Source: an uncultured Capnocytophaga sp.
GTDB taxonomy: Bacteria; Bacteroidota; Bacteroidia; Flavobacteriales; Flavobacteriaceae
Assembly (NCBI RefSeq): GCF_938029845.1
Contig: NZ_CALHGG010000080.1
Coordinates: forward strand, 1 to 46,815
Reading direction: 5' to 3'
Length of the DNA stretch: 46,815 bases
Shown: piece after piece, positions 1-8,276 of the stretch
Layout: each line of letters begins with the position of its first letter
Position numbering within the stretch: position 1 is the first letter of the stretch
Notes under the pieces: generated by a model
Seen by the model: the letters and a program-made list of their open reading frames with translations, nothing else
Told to the model about the DNA's origin: nothing
Database searches by the model: none
Program-made: the position numbers and the translations under genes

Positions 1-1057
1 CTACAGGATAGTCGGTAGTGTAGCCATAACCTCCATGTATTTGTATAGCTTCGTTACCTGCTTTTACACAAAGTTCGGAAGCATAGAGCTTGGCCATAGC
101 TGCCTGTTGGGTTACAGGCTGATTGGTTTGTTTTAGGTAAGCTGCCTTATGTAGCATAAGCTCAGCGGCTTCTATCTCAGTGGAGAGTTCAGCCAGCTTA
201 AAGCCAATAGCTTGGAAGGCAATAATGGGCTTGCCAAACTGGGTACGTTCCTTAGCATATTGTATCGCTGCCTTTACAGCTCCTTTGGCAGTTCCTAACG
301 AAAGAGCACCAATAGAGATACGCCCCCCATCAAGAATTTTCATCGCCTGAATGAAGCCTTCCCCTACCTCGCCTAAGCGATTCTCATCTGGGATACGACA
401 ATCTTGGAAAACAAGCTCAGCTGTCTCACTGGCACGCATTCCCATTTTGTCTATTTTCTTTCCATTGGTAAAACCTAGAGTTCCTCTCTCTACCACGAAA
501 GCTGTCATACCATGCTTATCTCCTTTTTCTCCTGTACGAGCTATCACCACTACTACATTGGCAGAAATTGCATGAGTGATGAAGTTTTTTGTACCATTAA
601 GCACCCATTCGCCGCCGTCTTTGACAGCTGTGGTAAGCATCCCCCCTGCATCGGAACCTGTATTGTGTTCGGTAATCCCCCATGCTCCTATGTGTTCGCC
701 TGTAGCGAGCTTAGGAAGCCAACGTTTTTTCTGCTCTTCATTAGCGAAAGTGAGTATATGATTCACACACAAAGAGTTGTGTGCAGCTATAGAAAGCCCA
801 ATGGCAGGATCCACTTGAGAGATTTCATCTATAATAGTGATATATTCATGGTAGCCCAATCCTGAACCTCCGTATTGCTCAGGAACAAGGATTCCCATAA
901 AGCCTAACTCGCCTGCTTTGCGAAAAACTTCCACTGGAAATTCTTGAGTTCTGTCCCACTCACTACGGTAAGGCAATATATATTGTTTGGCAAAGGCTGC
1001 GGCCGTTTGCGTAATCATCTCCAATTCTTTTGCATAAGAAAAGTTCATCATTGTCAT
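1..1057 (-). CDS. Acyl-CoA dehydrogenase, truncated by the window edge
   Basis: The minus strand from 1057 is open to base 1 and encodes about 352 residues of an acyl-CoA dehydrogenase, the FAD enzyme that makes the alpha-beta double bond in acyl-CoA thioesters. Visible family signatures are the N-terminal helical part ending in [10 protein letters not shown], the flavin-binding stretch [14 protein letters not shown], the central beta domain with [14 protein letters not shown], and the C-terminal helical part with [15 protein letters not shown] and [15 protein letters not shown]. The catalytic Glu region lies beyond base 1 and cannot be judged. ATGs at 1057, 1051 and 1048 are all possible starts; [10 protein letters not shown] (1048) fits the family as well as the longest form. 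It ends 15 bases from the cysteine-synthase-like gene on the same strand, so co-transcription is likely. Confidence 0.93.
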   Translation of the reverse strand, partial: MTMMNFSYAKELEMITQTAAAFAKQYILPYRSEWDRTQEFPVEVFRKAGELGFMGILVPEQYGGSGLGYHEYITIIDEISQVDPAIGLSIAAHNSLCVNHILTFANEEQKKRWLPKLATGEHIGAWGITEHNTGSDAGGMLTTAVKDGGEWVLNGTKNFITHAISANVVVVIARTGEKGDKHGMTAFVVERGTLGFTNGKKIDKMGMRASETAELVFQDCRIPDENRLGEVGEGFIQAMKILDGGRISIGALSLGTAKGAVKAAIQYAKERTQFGKPIIAFQAIGFKLAELSTEIEAAELMLHKAAYLKQTNQPVTQQAAMAKLYASELCVKAGNEAIQIHGGYGYTTDYPV

Positions 1058-1071
1058 AATATAAATATTGA

Positions 1072-2067
1072 TTAATTAATATTGAGTTTTTCCTTGAGCC
1101 ACTTATCACTATAAATCTTATTCATATAACGAGAGCCATGGTCTGGGAATACTACCACTACTACACTATTGGCATCAAATGGGCTGTTTTGATTATATTT
1201 TTGGGTAGCTACCCAAGCTGCCCCAGAAGTATAACCACAGAAAATACCTGTCCTTCGGCTGATCTCACGCGCAGCTAAGGCACTTTCTTTGTCATTGACC
1301 TTGACAAACTCATCTATCACACTGGTATCCAAGGCTCCGGGGATGAGATTTTTTCCCAAACCTTCTATATAATAGGAGTGTAGTTCACTCTTATCTATCT
1401 CCCCTGTATCAAAATATTTTTTGATAAGTGAACCATCGGCATCTACCCCTATGACTTTTACCTTAGGATTTTTTTCCTTAAGGTACTGAGCAATACCAGA
1501 AATAGTACCTCCTGTACCACTGCAAGCCACCAGATGAGTGATCTGTCCTGCTGTCTGTTCCCAGATTTCCCTTCCTGTACTTAGGTAATGAGCCTGAGTA
1601 TTGAGAGGATTGAAATACTGATTGATATAGATAGAGTTAGGTGTTTCCTTATGGATACGCTTAGCTACTTCATAATAAGAACGAGGATCATCAGCCGCTA
1701 CTGAAGCAGGACATACATGTACTTCTGCTCCAAGGGCACGTAGCATATCTATTTTGTCCTGTGAAGACTTATCCGTTACGGCTAAGATACAGCGGTAACC
1801 ACGAATGGCAGCAATCATTGCCAGGCTATACCCTGTATTTCCAGAGGTAGTCTCTACGATCACCCCCCCTGGAGTCAGTAAGCCTTTTTCTTCTGCATCC
1901 TTTATGATATGTAGTGCGGTACGATCTTTAGCCGAATGACCTGGGTTGAAAGCCTCTACCTTAGCAAAAAAATGTCCTTGCATGGGCTCAGCTATCTTCT
2001 GTAAAGAGACCAATGGGGTATGTCCCACAAGGTCAAGTATATTTTCAAAGTATTGAATTTTGTCCAT
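1072..2067 (-). CDS. PLP-dependent cysteine synthase / cystathionine beta-synthase family enzyme
   Basis: The 331-residue protein has the fold-type II PLP enzyme pattern. The Schiff-base lysine is K47 in PGHSAKDR, the substrate-carboxylate loop is TSGNTGYS, and the PLP-phosphate glycine loop is SGTGGTISG. Known relatives condense an activated serine with sulfide (cysteine synthase) or with homocysteine (cystathionine beta-synthase). The stretch around [25 protein letters not shown] resembles the CBS-like branch more than CysK or CysM, but no C-terminal CBS regulatory domain is present, so the exact substrate is uncertain. It lies between the lytic transglycosylase (8 bases upstream) and the acyl-CoA dehydrogenase, all on the minus strand. 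Confidence 0.9.
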   Translation of the reverse strand: MDKIQYFENILDLVGHTPLVSLQKIAEPMQGHFFAKVEAFNPGHSAKDRTALHIIKDAEEKGLLTPGGVIVETTSGNTGYSLAMIAAIRGYRCILAVTDKSSQDKIDMLRALGAEVHVCPASVAADDPRSYYEVAKRIHKETPNSIYINQYFNPLNTQAHYLSTGREIWEQTAGQITHLVACSGTGGTISGIAQYLKEKNPKVKVIGVDADGSLIKKYFDTGEIDKSELHSYYIEGLGKNLIPGALDTSVIDEFVKVNDKESALAAREISRRTGIFCGYTSGAAWVATQKYNQNSPFDANSVVVVVFPDHGSRYMNKIYSDKWLKEKLNIN

Positions 2068-2074
2068 AGTTATC

Positions 2075-3421
2075 TTATCTGTGAATCACTATACGTTGCC
2101 CTGCCTTTACACTATTACCCCTAATCTTATTCCACTTCTTAAGCTGATTGACTGTTACCCCATAGCGGGAGGCAATACGTCCGAGAGTCTCTCCTTTCTT
2201 TACCTTATGGGTTACCTTACTACTGCTCTTGGCTTGTGCTGCTGATACTACTTCAGGAAGTGGTTTTTCTCTTTTTGAAGCCTCTTGGTCTAGGTAGGCA
2301 TAGATGATATCTTCATTATTTACAAACTTACCTATGGCCTCCACTGGCAGGCGTAAGCCATAATTCTTTCCTTCTATATAAGGGATAATGTTAAGCGAGT
2401 AGGCAGGGTTGAAGAATTCTATTTCCTGCTCATTCATACCCACTACCTCTCCTATATCTTTGAAAGATATATGGCGTTTTACTTGTACTGTATCGGTCTC
2501 GAAAAATACATTTTCACGTTTTTCTACTTGGAAACCATGTTCTTTGGCGTATTCAAAGATATAAAGAGTCGCCAAGAAAGCAGGTACATACCCTGCAGTC
2601 TCATTGGGCAGATAAGGGCGCAAATTCCAGTAGTTCGTTTTTCCACCAGAGCGACGCATCGCCTTGGTTACATTACCAGGCCCAGAGTTATAGGCGGCAA
2701 GAACCAGGTCCCAATCGTTGAACACACTATATAGTTTCTTAAGATACTGAGCTGCGGCTTGGGTAGAGCGTTCTGGGTCTGAACGTTCATCTACATAGTT
2801 ATTAACCTCAAGGTTATACATCTTGCCCGTATAATACATGAATTGCCAAAGTCCTTTGGCGCCCATACGCGAAGTTGCTTTAGGATTAAGAGCCGACTCC
2901 ACTATGGCTAAGTACTTGATTTCTTTAGGTACTTGATTTTTTATGAGTTCTCTCTCGAACAAAGGAAAATAATACTGACTGATATTCATCAATCGTTGAA
3001 GAGAAGAGCGACGATTTTTGAGAAAGTTTTTGATGACATTCTCTAAGATAGGATTGTATTCTATATGAAAGGGTGTTTTCTGATCTAAGCGTGCCAAACG
3101 TTCTTTAAGCACTTCGGTAGTAAGTTCATCATAGGCGACCGTTCCTGCAGGAGTATTTTCTACATCACTCTGCATAAGGGGAAACAGCGAACGATTGGAG
3201 AGCTCCTCTAACCATTTCTTATCATATTTCAAAGCCTTGTTATCATCCTTAAGTTGCAACAACCCCTCACGCAAAGAGGTGTTCAGCGAAAGGCTATCGG
3301 GCGGTGCCACACGTTGTGAAATAGGTTTTTGAGGTTTTATACTATCTATGACATGTTTTGCTTGAACATCCCCCATATAAGCAGAAAGACACAGGAGGGC
3401 AAACAGTTGAATTTTTTTCAT
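2075..3421 (-). CDS. MltD-like membrane-bound lytic transglycosylase with LysM domain
   Basis: A secreted cell-wall enzyme that would cleave the MurNAc-GlcNAc bond of peptidoglycan. I prefer the ATG at 3421 ([21 protein letters not shown], a good signal peptide) over the ATG at 3430 three codons upstream. The central SLT domain contains the catalytic glutamate in IVESALNP, then GAKGLWQFM and the [10 protein letters not shown] signature. One LysM domain at the C-terminus ([18 protein letters not shown] onward) would bind glycan. MltD homologues often carry two or more LysM repeats, so this one is short. A TATCTTTG box at 3459-3452 suggests a promoter shared by this three-gene minus-strand run. 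Confidence 0.93.
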   Translation of the reverse strand: MKKIQLFALLCLSAYMGDVQAKHVIDSIKPQKPISQRVAPPDSLSLNTSLREGLLQLKDDNKALKYDKKWLEELSNRSLFPLMQSDVENTPAGTVAYDELTTEVLKERLARLDQKTPFHIEYNPILENVIKNFLKNRRSSLQRLMNISQYYFPLFERELIKNQVPKEIKYLAIVESALNPKATSRMGAKGLWQFMYYTGKMYNLEVNNYVDERSDPERSTQAAAQYLKKLYSVFNDWDLVLAAYNSGPGNVTKAMRRSGGKTNYWNLRPYLPNETAGYVPAFLATLYIFEYAKEHGFQVEKRENVFFETDTVQVKRHISFKDIGEVVGMNEQEIEFFNPAYSLNIIPYIEGKNYGLRLPVEAIGKFVNNEDIIYAYLDQEASKREKPLPEVVSAAQAKSSSKVTHKVKKGETLGRIASRYGVTVNQLKKWNKIRGNSVKAGQRIVIHR

Positions 3422-3451
3422 AAAAATCATTTAGTCAGGTGTTACAAGGGG

Positions 3452-3459
3452 CAAAGATA
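3452..3459 (-). promoter_or_regulatory. Promoter -7 box for the MltD-like gene
   Basis: On the minus strand the bases read TATCTTTG, matching the Bacteroidetes -7 consensus TAnnTTTG, about 30 bases ahead of the start at 3421. A TTTG lies 22 bases upstream (plus-strand 3482-3485), slightly outside the usual 19-21 spacing. Confidence 0.6.
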
Positions 3460-3576
3460 CAAAAAAATAATATCAAACATCCAAAGAAAAACATTTTTTT
3501 AATTTGCTGAAATACCAATTTGCTGAACTTATGAATTAAATTTACTAATTAACAAATTTGCTAATTAAATTTTTTG

Positions 3577-3584
3577 TATCTTTG
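3577..3584 (+). promoter_or_regulatory. Promoter -7 box for the GHMP kinase gene
   Basis: TATCTTTG on the plus strand, 29 bases ahead of the chosen start at 3613, divergent from the MltD-like promoter. It lies over the TTG at 3574 that could open a longer frame, which argues that the real start is the ATG at 3613. Confidence 0.6.
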
Positions 3585-3612
3585 CCCTCCAAAAGCCATA
3601 TTTTTTAACTCA

Positions 3613-4557
3613 ATGAATTCAACGCTCTTCTATTCAAAAATACTTCTCTTCGGAGAGTATGGTATTATCAAGGATTCCAAGGGGCTTGCAATCCCTTATA
3701 ATTCCTACAATGGTACGCTAAAGAAAACCTCCCCCGAGACCATGGGTGAGGTAGAGCGACAATCCAACCTTTCCTTGACCCAATATTTTGATTATCTCAA
3801 GGAAATTTCTCAGCGACAGGACACCCCCGTACGCTTTGATTTGGAGCGTATGAAGCAAGATATAGCCGAGGGCATGTACTTTGACAGTAGTATTCCCCAA
3901 GGATATGGAGTAGGTAGCAGTGGTGCTCTTGTAGCTGCTCTTTATGACACCTACGCCATAGACAAAATAGAAACCTCCTCTCAGCTCACCCGTGAGCGAC
4001 TGTTAAAACTCAAAGAGATTTTTTCCCTCATGGAATCCTTCTTCCATGGAAAATCCTCTGGCTTAGACCCTCTCAATAGCTACTTGAGTATCCCTATCCT
4101 AATCAACTCCAGTTCTATGATTGAAACCACTGGGATTCCTTCTCCTATGGAAGAAGGCAAAGGTGCTGTATTCCTTCTAGATAGTGGCATGATAGGAGAA
4201 ACGGCCCCGATGGTAGAAATCTTCATGGAAAAAATGAAAAATGAAGGCTTTCGCAATATGCTCAAAACACAATTTGCCAAATATACGGATGATTGCATAG
4301 AGAATTTCCTACAAGGAAACTTTAAGACACTGATTGTCAATGTAAAAAAACTATCTCGTGTCGTCCTCAGCCACTTCAAGCCTATGATACCCAAGCAGTT
4401 CCACAGCCTTTGGCAACAAGGAATTGACTCTGGTGATTATTATCTGAAGCTATGTGGTTCAGGGGGGGGAGGCTACATATTGGGCTTCACCCCTGATTAT
4501 GAACGTGCCAAGAAAGCACTCAATAACCACAAGTTAGAATTGGTATACCGATTTTAA
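3613..4557 (+). CDS. GHMP-family kinase, probable mevalonate kinase
   Basis: The 314-residue protein (from MNSTLFYSK) begins with the ATP-lobe pattern SKILLFGEYGIIKDS. It carries the GHMP motif 2 glycine/serine loop PQGYGVGSSGAL near residue 95 and a C-terminal motif 3 (KLCGSGGGGYILGF) that closes over the phosphates. GEY near the N-terminus and FFHGKSSGLDPLNSY in the middle fit mevalonate kinase, the first phosphorylation of the mevalonate route to isoprenoids used by many Bacteroidetes. Galactokinase and homoserine kinase are relatives but fit less well. The stop is 9 bases before the RNA methyltransferase start, so the two are probably one operon. A longer TTG-initiated frame from 3574 is rejected because it starts in the promoter. 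Confidence 0.85.
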   Translation: MNSTLFYSKILLFGEYGIIKDSKGLAIPYNSYNGTLKKTSPETMGEVERQSNLSLTQYFDYLKEISQRQDTPVRFDLERMKQDIAEGMYFDSSIPQGYGVGSSGALVAALYDTYAIDKIETSSQLTRERLLKLKEIFSLMESFFHGKSSGLDPLNSYLSIPILINSSSMIETTGIPSPMEEGKGAVFLLDSGMIGETAPMVEIFMEKMKNEGFRNMLKTQFAKYTDDCIENFLQGNFKTLIVNVKKLSRVVLSHFKPMIPKQFHSLWQQGIDSGDYYLKLCGSGGGGYILGFTPDYERAKKALNNHKLELVYRF

Positions 4558-4566
4558 GACAGCGGC

Positions 4567-5103
4567 ATGAGGAAATTAGCCAACGAAGAACTACACCGCC
4601 TAAGTGTACAAGCCTACAAAGAAGCTGAGAAGATTCCTGTAATTGTGATATTGGACAACATACGCAGTCTCAACAATATAGGCTCTGTATTCCGTACTGC
4701 CGATGCTTTTAGGATAGAGAAAATTTACCTCTGTGGTATCACCGCCTGCCCTCCCCATAAGGAGATACACAAGACGGCTTTGGGTGCTACCGAGAGTGTG
4801 GCTTGGGAGTATGCTCCTAATATTTGTACACTACTCTCTGACCTACATGCCCAGCAGATACAAACCATAGCCATTGAACAGGTAGAGAGCGCTACCTACT
4901 TGGATCATTTTATCCCTGAAAAGGGTACAAAATACGCCCTTATTTTTGGAAATGAAGTAGATGGTGTACAACAAGAAGCTGTATCTTTATGCAAACACGC
5001 CATAGAAATTCCCCAATATGGCACCAAGCATTCGCTCAATATTGCCGTAAGTGTAGGCATTGTCCTATGGGAATTAGGGCATAAGATACGGAAAATGGTT
5101 TAG
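4567..5103 (+). CDS. SpoU/TrmH-family RNA 2'-O-methyltransferase
   Basis: A 178-residue single-domain SPOUT methyltransferase that would transfer a methyl group from S-adenosylmethionine to a ribose 2'-OH in tRNA or rRNA. The three SpoU motifs are all visible: motif 1 in LDNIRSLNNIGSVFRTADAF, motif 2 in ALIFGNEVDGV, and motif 3 in EIPQYGTKHSLNIAVSVGI, the last forming the knotted SAM site. It lacks the N-terminal substrate-binding domain of RlmB-type enzymes, so the target nucleotide cannot be named. It follows the GHMP kinase closely and converges on the minus-strand DUF4258 gene. Confidence 0.92.
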   Translation: MRKLANEELHRLSVQAYKEAEKIPVIVILDNIRSLNNIGSVFRTADAFRIEKIYLCGITACPPHKEIHKTALGATESVAWEYAPNICTLLSDLHAQQIQTIAIEQVESATYLDHFIPEKGTKYALIFGNEVDGVQQEAVSLCKHAIEIPQYGTKHSLNIAVSVGIVLWELGHKIRKMV

Positions 5104-5110
5104 GTAAAAC

Positions 5111-5470
5111 CTATTTCAAAGGCTTGATCGCCGTTACTGTTACTTTCTTAGCACAACTCTCTACAGTGATTTCCAAGGGAGTATGCTTGGTATCCTCTCC
5201 TATAATAATATAGGTACGACAAGCCGAATGGGTATCACTGCGGGAAAAGTCTATATCCCCATCGTGGAAGATAGGTGCGAGTTGTTCCGTATGGTAATCA
5301 GCTTGCAAAGATTCGGCAAGGGTTAAGGGTTTGGATCGTAAGTCCTTTAGCACCCTACAATTGGGCAAGTAGCAGAACTCTGTTCCCTTGCGCTGGAAGA
5401 AGAACATCACAAAAACACTGCCCATAAGAAGGCCAAAAAAGAAAAAAAGAAATCGCCTGAATAGATTCAT
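5111..5470 (-). CDS. DUF4258-like membrane-anchored protein
   Basis: I chose the ATG at 5470 (MNLFRRFLFFFFGLLMGSVFVMFFF) because it opens with one strong N-terminal membrane segment. The longer frame from 5521 overlaps tsaE by 41 bases. The rest (about 95 residues) is predicted to lie outside the cytoplasm and includes FCYLPNCRVLKDLRSKPL, SRSDTHSACRTYIIIG and TPLEITVESCAKKVTVTAI, with several cysteines. This matches my memory of flavobacterial DUF4258-domain proteins next to tsaE. No biochemical function is known to me. It is 10 bases downstream of tsaE and probably co-transcribed with it. Confidence 0.75.
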   Translation of the reverse strand: MNLFRRFLFFFFGLLMGSVFVMFFFQRKGTEFCYLPNCRVLKDLRSKPLTLAESLQADYHTEQLAPIFHDGDIDFSRSDTHSACRTYIIIGEDTKHTPLEITVESCAKKVTVTAIKPLK

Positions 5471-5480
5471 ATAACGTTCA

Positions 5481-5897
5481 TTAATTATGCTGTACAACGG
5501 TAAGACTGCGGGTAGTGTCATCTATTACAGAGAGTTGCACTTCTGTATAACTTGAAGGAAGCAGTGAGGGAATGCGCTCCGCCCATTCCACAAAACACCA
5601 AGCCCCAGAATCCCAATACTCCTCTATCCCAAAGTCAAGCGCCTCATATTCCTCTTCTATGCGATAGAGATCAAAGTGGAAGACTTTTCCTTCAAGAGCT
5701 TGATACTCATTCACTAAGGAGAAAGTAGGACTACTTACCCTATCACTCACGCCAAGCTTTTGGCATAGGGCTTTGATAAGGGTCGTTTTACCTGCCCCCA
5801 TAGCCCCTTGGAAGAGCAACACCTTATGTGAGTGTGGTAATATCTCCCTAACGAAGGTTTCTGCCACGCTATCTATTTGAGAAAGTGTGTATTGCAT
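5481..5897 (-). CDS. tsaE: TsaE, ATPase of the tRNA t6A biosynthesis complex
   Basis: A 138-residue P-loop protein with Walker A GAMGAGKT at residues 31-38 and the family signature SSPTFSLVNEYQ, followed by FHFDLYRIEE and CFVEWAERIPSLLP. TsaE works with TsaB and TsaD to attach threonylcarbamoyl to A37 of ANN-decoding tRNAs. Length is normal for the family. It is transcribed with the DUF4258 gene from a TATTTTTG box at 5923-5916, divergent from the DUF4290-murA pair. Confidence 0.95.
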   Translation of the reverse strand: MQYTLSQIDSVAETFVREILPHSHKVLLFQGAMGAGKTTLIKALCQKLGVSDRVSSPTFSLVNEYQALEGKVFHFDLYRIEEEYEALDFGIEEYWDSGAWCFVEWAERIPSLLPSSYTEVQLSVIDDTTRSLTVVQHN

Positions 5898-5915
5898 ATC
5901 TATTATTTATGAAGG

Positions 5916-5923
5916 CAAAAATA
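5916..5923 (-). promoter_or_regulatory. Promoter -7 box for tsaE
   Basis: The minus strand reads TATTTTTG, matching TAnnTTTG, about 18 bases ahead of the tsaE start. The upstream region is the repeat-rich stretch 5931-6012, so the -33 element could not be assigned. Confidence 0.5.
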
Positions 5924-5930
5924 CAAAAAT

Positions 5931-6012
5931 AATGACAAATGACAAACGACTAATGACAAATATTCATTATCAGTTATTAATCACTTGTCACTTGTCACTT
6001 ATCATTAATTAA
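5931..6012. repeat. Short inverted/direct repeats between tsaE and the DUF4290 gene
   Basis: Three ATGACAAA-type units on the left are mirrored by two TTGTCACT units on the right, so the stretch can fold into an imperfect hairpin in either strand. Similar simple repeats built from TTAGTGGTTAGT-like units occur between prophage genes (18932-18996, 30450-30475, 39425-39465). They may be common in this genome. No coding potential is seen. Confidence 0.5.
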
Positions 6013-6017
6013 GTAGT

Positions 6018-6653
6018 ATGGAACAAAATTTATTAGAGTACAACACCGAGCGCAATGAGCTCATCATCCCCGAGTATGGGAGGCATATACAAAAAATGGT
6101 AGAAAAAGCGGTAAAAATAGCTGATCGTACCGAACGCAACAATACCGCCAAAGCGATCATTGCCGTGATGGGAAACATGAATCCACACCTGAGAGATGTG
6201 CCTGATTTTCAGCACAAACTTTGGGATCAGCTGTTTAAGATGTCTGACTTTCAGATAGATGTAGATTCCCCGTTTGAGCGACCTACCCGAGAATCTACCA
6301 CCCCTAAGCCTGAAAAACTTGCCTTCCCTCAACACCGACTTAAGTACCGTTTCTATGGCAATAATATACTGAAAATGATTCAAATATGCAATGATTGGGA
6401 AGAGGGAGACCTGAAAACAGCTTTGAAATTCTCTATTGCCAACCACATGAAAAAGTGCTTCCTCACTTGGAACAAAGAAGATGTGGAGGATAGTATCATC
6501 TTTGATCACCTCTATGAATTGAGCAATGGCAAAATAGATTTAGGAAGTATGTCCGAAAACCTCAATTCCAAACCAACTCATTATCAAAAGAAAAATAATA
6601 CCTCTGTAGTAGCTAAGAAAAATCCTAACTACTCCAAGGGAAAGAAAAAATAA
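6018..6653 (+). CDS. DUF4290 domain protein
   Basis: A 211-residue soluble protein. N-terminal features include LEYNTERNELIIPEYGRHIQKMV and RTERNNTAKAIIAVMGNMNPHLRDVPDFQHKLWDQL, which I recognise as the flavobacterial DUF4290 family, usually encoded immediately upstream of murA as here (3-base gap). The last 30 residues are basic and low-complexity (KKNNTSVVAKKNPNYSKGKKK), as often in this family. No function is established to my knowledge; the constant linkage to murA hints at a role around cell-wall synthesis (inference). Confidence 0.85.
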   Translation: MEQNLLEYNTERNELIIPEYGRHIQKMVEKAVKIADRTERNNTAKAIIAVMGNMNPHLRDVPDFQHKLWDQLFKMSDFQIDVDSPFERPTRESTTPKPEKLAFPQHRLKYRFYGNNILKMIQICNDWEEGDLKTALKFSIANHMKKCFLTWNKEDVEDSIIFDHLYELSNGKIDLGSMSENLNSKPTHYQKKNNTSVVAKKNPNYSKGKKK

Positions 6654-6656
6654 TAT

Positions 6657-7967
6657 ATGGAAAGTTTTAAGATAGAAGGGGGATATCCCCTACATGGGGA
6701 AATTACCCCACAGGGCGCTAAGAATGAGGCCTTACAGATTCTCTGTCTGGTACTACTAACTGATGAGAAAGTAACCATCCATAACCTACCCGATATATTG
6801 GATGTGAATAAGCTCATTCAGCTATTGGAGAACTTAGGGGTGAAAATTCAGAAATTGGCAAAAGGCTCCTATACCTTTCAGGCCGATGAGATCAATATGG
6901 ATTACCTCTCCAGCAAAGAGTTTGCCAAACAAAGCCAAAGTCTGCGTGGCTCTATCATGATTCTTGGACCTCTCTTGGCTCGCTTCGGTTATGGGGGAAT
7001 TCCCAAACCAGGAGGAGACAAAATCGGTCGTCGTCGCTTGGACACTCACTTCGATGGTTTTGTAAAATTAGGAGCTACCTTTACCTACTCCGAACACGAA
7101 CATTATTACTCAGTTTCTGCCCCTAATGGACTTAAGGGGAATTATATCCTTCTTGATGAAGCTTCCGTTACAGGTACAGCCAATATCATCATGGCTGCTT
7201 CCCTAGCCGAAGGCACTACCACCCTATATAATGCCGCTTGCGAACCCTATCTACAACAAGTCTGCCGTATGCTTGTGAGCATGGGAGCTAAGATAGAGGG
7301 TATCGGTTCCAACCTACTAACTATTCATGGAGTAAAGAAACTTAGTGGTTGCACCCACCACATCCTCCCCGATATGATTGAAATCGGTAGCTGGATAGGT
7401 ATGGCTGCTATGACAAAGAGCGAACTAACAATCAAGAATGTTGGCTGGGAACACTTAGGTATCATTCCTACCATATTCGAGCGCTTGGGAATCTGCCTTG
7501 AGCGCCGTGGCGACGACATCTATATTCCTGCTCATACCAACGGCTACGAGATCCAGAGTTTTATTGACGGCTCTATTCTTACTGTATATGATGCCCCTTG
7601 GCCTGGATTTACCCCTGACCTACTGAGTATCATCTTGGTAACAGCTATCCAAGCACGAGGCGAAGTACTTGTACACCAAAAAATGTTTGAGAGCCGCTTG
7701 TTCTTTGTGGACAAACTTATAGATATGGGAGCTAAGATTATCCTCTGTGACCCTCACCGCGCAGTAGTTATAGGCAACGACTTCAGATCACAACTAAGAG
7801 CCACCACCATGACCTCCCCCGATATTCGTGCGGGAATTGCACTACTAATCGCTGCTCTTTCTGCCAAAGGCACCTCCACTATTCACAATATTGAGCAGAT
7901 AGATCGCGGTTATGAGCGTATAGAAGAGCGCCTCAAGGCTATTGGAGCTAAGATTACCCGTGTATAA
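6657..7967 (+). CDS. murA: UDP-N-acetylglucosamine 1-carboxyvinyltransferase (MurA), Cys-to-Asp variant
   Basis: First committed enzyme of peptidoglycan synthesis: it transfers enolpyruvate from PEP to UDP-GlcNAc in the cytoplasm. The 436-residue length is normal. Substrate residues K22 and N23 are present in GAKNEALQ, followed by LRGSIMILGPLLARFG. The active-site loop reads PGGDKIGRRRLDTH, so the residue equivalent to E. coli Cys115 is Asp (D121 here). In other species (Mycobacterium, Chlamydia) that change is known to leave the enzyme active but insensitive to fosfomycin. It follows the DUF4290 gene with a 3-base gap. The gene ends about 120 bases before the tRNA-Arg. Confidence 0.96.
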   Translation: MESFKIEGGYPLHGEITPQGAKNEALQILCLVLLTDEKVTIHNLPDILDVNKLIQLLENLGVKIQKLAKGSYTFQADEINMDYLSSKEFAKQSQSLRGSIMILGPLLARFGYGGIPKPGGDKIGRRRLDTHFDGFVKLGATFTYSEHEHYYSVSAPNGLKGNYILLDEASVTGTANIIMAASLAEGTTTLYNAACEPYLQQVCRMLVSMGAKIEGIGSNLLTIHGVKKLSGCTHHILPDMIEIGSWIGMAAMTKSELTIKNVGWEHLGIIPTIFERLGICLERRGDDIYIPAHTNGYEIQSFIDGSILTVYDAPWPGFTPDLLSIILVTAIQARGEVLVHQKMFESRLFFVDKLIDMGAKIILCDPHRAVVIGNDFRSQLRATTMTSPDIRAGIALLIAALSAKGTSTIHNIEQIDRGYERIEERLKAIGAKITRV

Positions 7968-8041
7968 TCCGTTGCAAATGATTACATAATACGCTCATTA
8001 TTAGCAAGTTGTAAAAAAATAAAAATATTTTTCAAAAACGC

Positions 8042-8071
8042 TTGTCATTTCAAAAAAAAGCTGTAACTTTG
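8042..8071 (+). promoter_or_regulatory. Promoter of tRNA-Arg
   Basis: TTG at 8042-8044, 19 bases, then TAACTTTG at 8064-8071: a textbook Bacteroidetes promoter. Transcription would start about 15 bases before the mature tRNA 5' end at 8089. Confidence 0.75.
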
Positions 8072-8088
8072 CACCCGAAATAAGAATT

Positions 8089-8162
8089 GGCCTCGTGGCG
8101 CAACTGAATAGCGCATCTGATTACGGCTCAGAAGGTTACAGGTTTGAATCCTGTCGAGGTCA
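8089..8162 (+). tRNA. tRNA-Arg (anticodon ACG)
   Basis: The 74 bases fold into a cloverleaf. The acceptor stem is GGCCTCG with CGAGGTC, discriminator A at 8162. The anticodon arm TCTGA-TTACGGC-TCAGA gives anticodon ACG. The T arm contains GGTTTGAATCC. CCA is not encoded. The phage integrase begins 115 bases downstream, so the 3' end of this tRNA is the probable attachment site. Confidence 0.95.
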
Positions 8163-8165
8163 CAA

Positions 8166-8273
8166 CAAGGTAACGCACTTCCACTCAACGCGTTACCTTT
8201 GTTTTTAAGGCTAAAATCTCGTTTGTAATTTCGCCAAAACGGCAAGGTAAACGGCAAGGTAAAAATTACAAAC
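8166..8273. repeat. Recombinase-arm-like sites between tRNA and integrase
   Basis: The octamer CAAGGTAA occurs three times in direct orientation (8166-8173, 8243-8250, 8255-8262) and once nearly inverted (TTACCTTTG at 8193-8201). The last two lie in a perfect tandem of ACGGCAAGGTAA (8239-8250 and 8251-8262). That tandem is framed by an 11-base inverted repeat, GTTTGTAATTT at 8221-8231 and AAATTACAAAC at 8263-8273, ending 3 bases before the integrase ATG. This arrangement fits integrase/excisionase arm-type sites and/or an operator on the integrase gene (inference). Confidence 0.6.
8167..8206 (+). terminator. Hairpin after tRNA-Arg
   Basis: Perfect 10-base inverted repeat AAGGTAACGC (8167-8176) and GCGTTACCTT (8190-8199), 13-base loop, followed by TGTTTTT. 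It can terminate the tRNA transcript. The right arm also contains TACCTTTG (8194-8201), a possible -7 box for the integrase, so it may double as an operator. Confidence 0.6.
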
Positions 8274-8276
8274 AAA

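Noticed and set aside
3574..3612. TTG start extending the GHMP kinase by 13 codons
   Set aside because: The TTG overlaps the TATCTTTG promoter box; the ATG at 3613 gives the normal N-terminus.
6033..6509. 158-codon minus frame opposite the DUF4290 gene
   Set aside because: Antisense of a conserved gene with no promoter or family features.
8239..8262. CRISPR-like direct repeats near the integrase
   Set aside because: Only two adjacent 12-base units without spacers; no cas genes anywhere in the window.
8045..8275. Minus-strand 76-codon frame across the tRNA region
   Set aside because: It is antisense to tRNA-Arg, its promoter and the integrase leader, and has no protein character.
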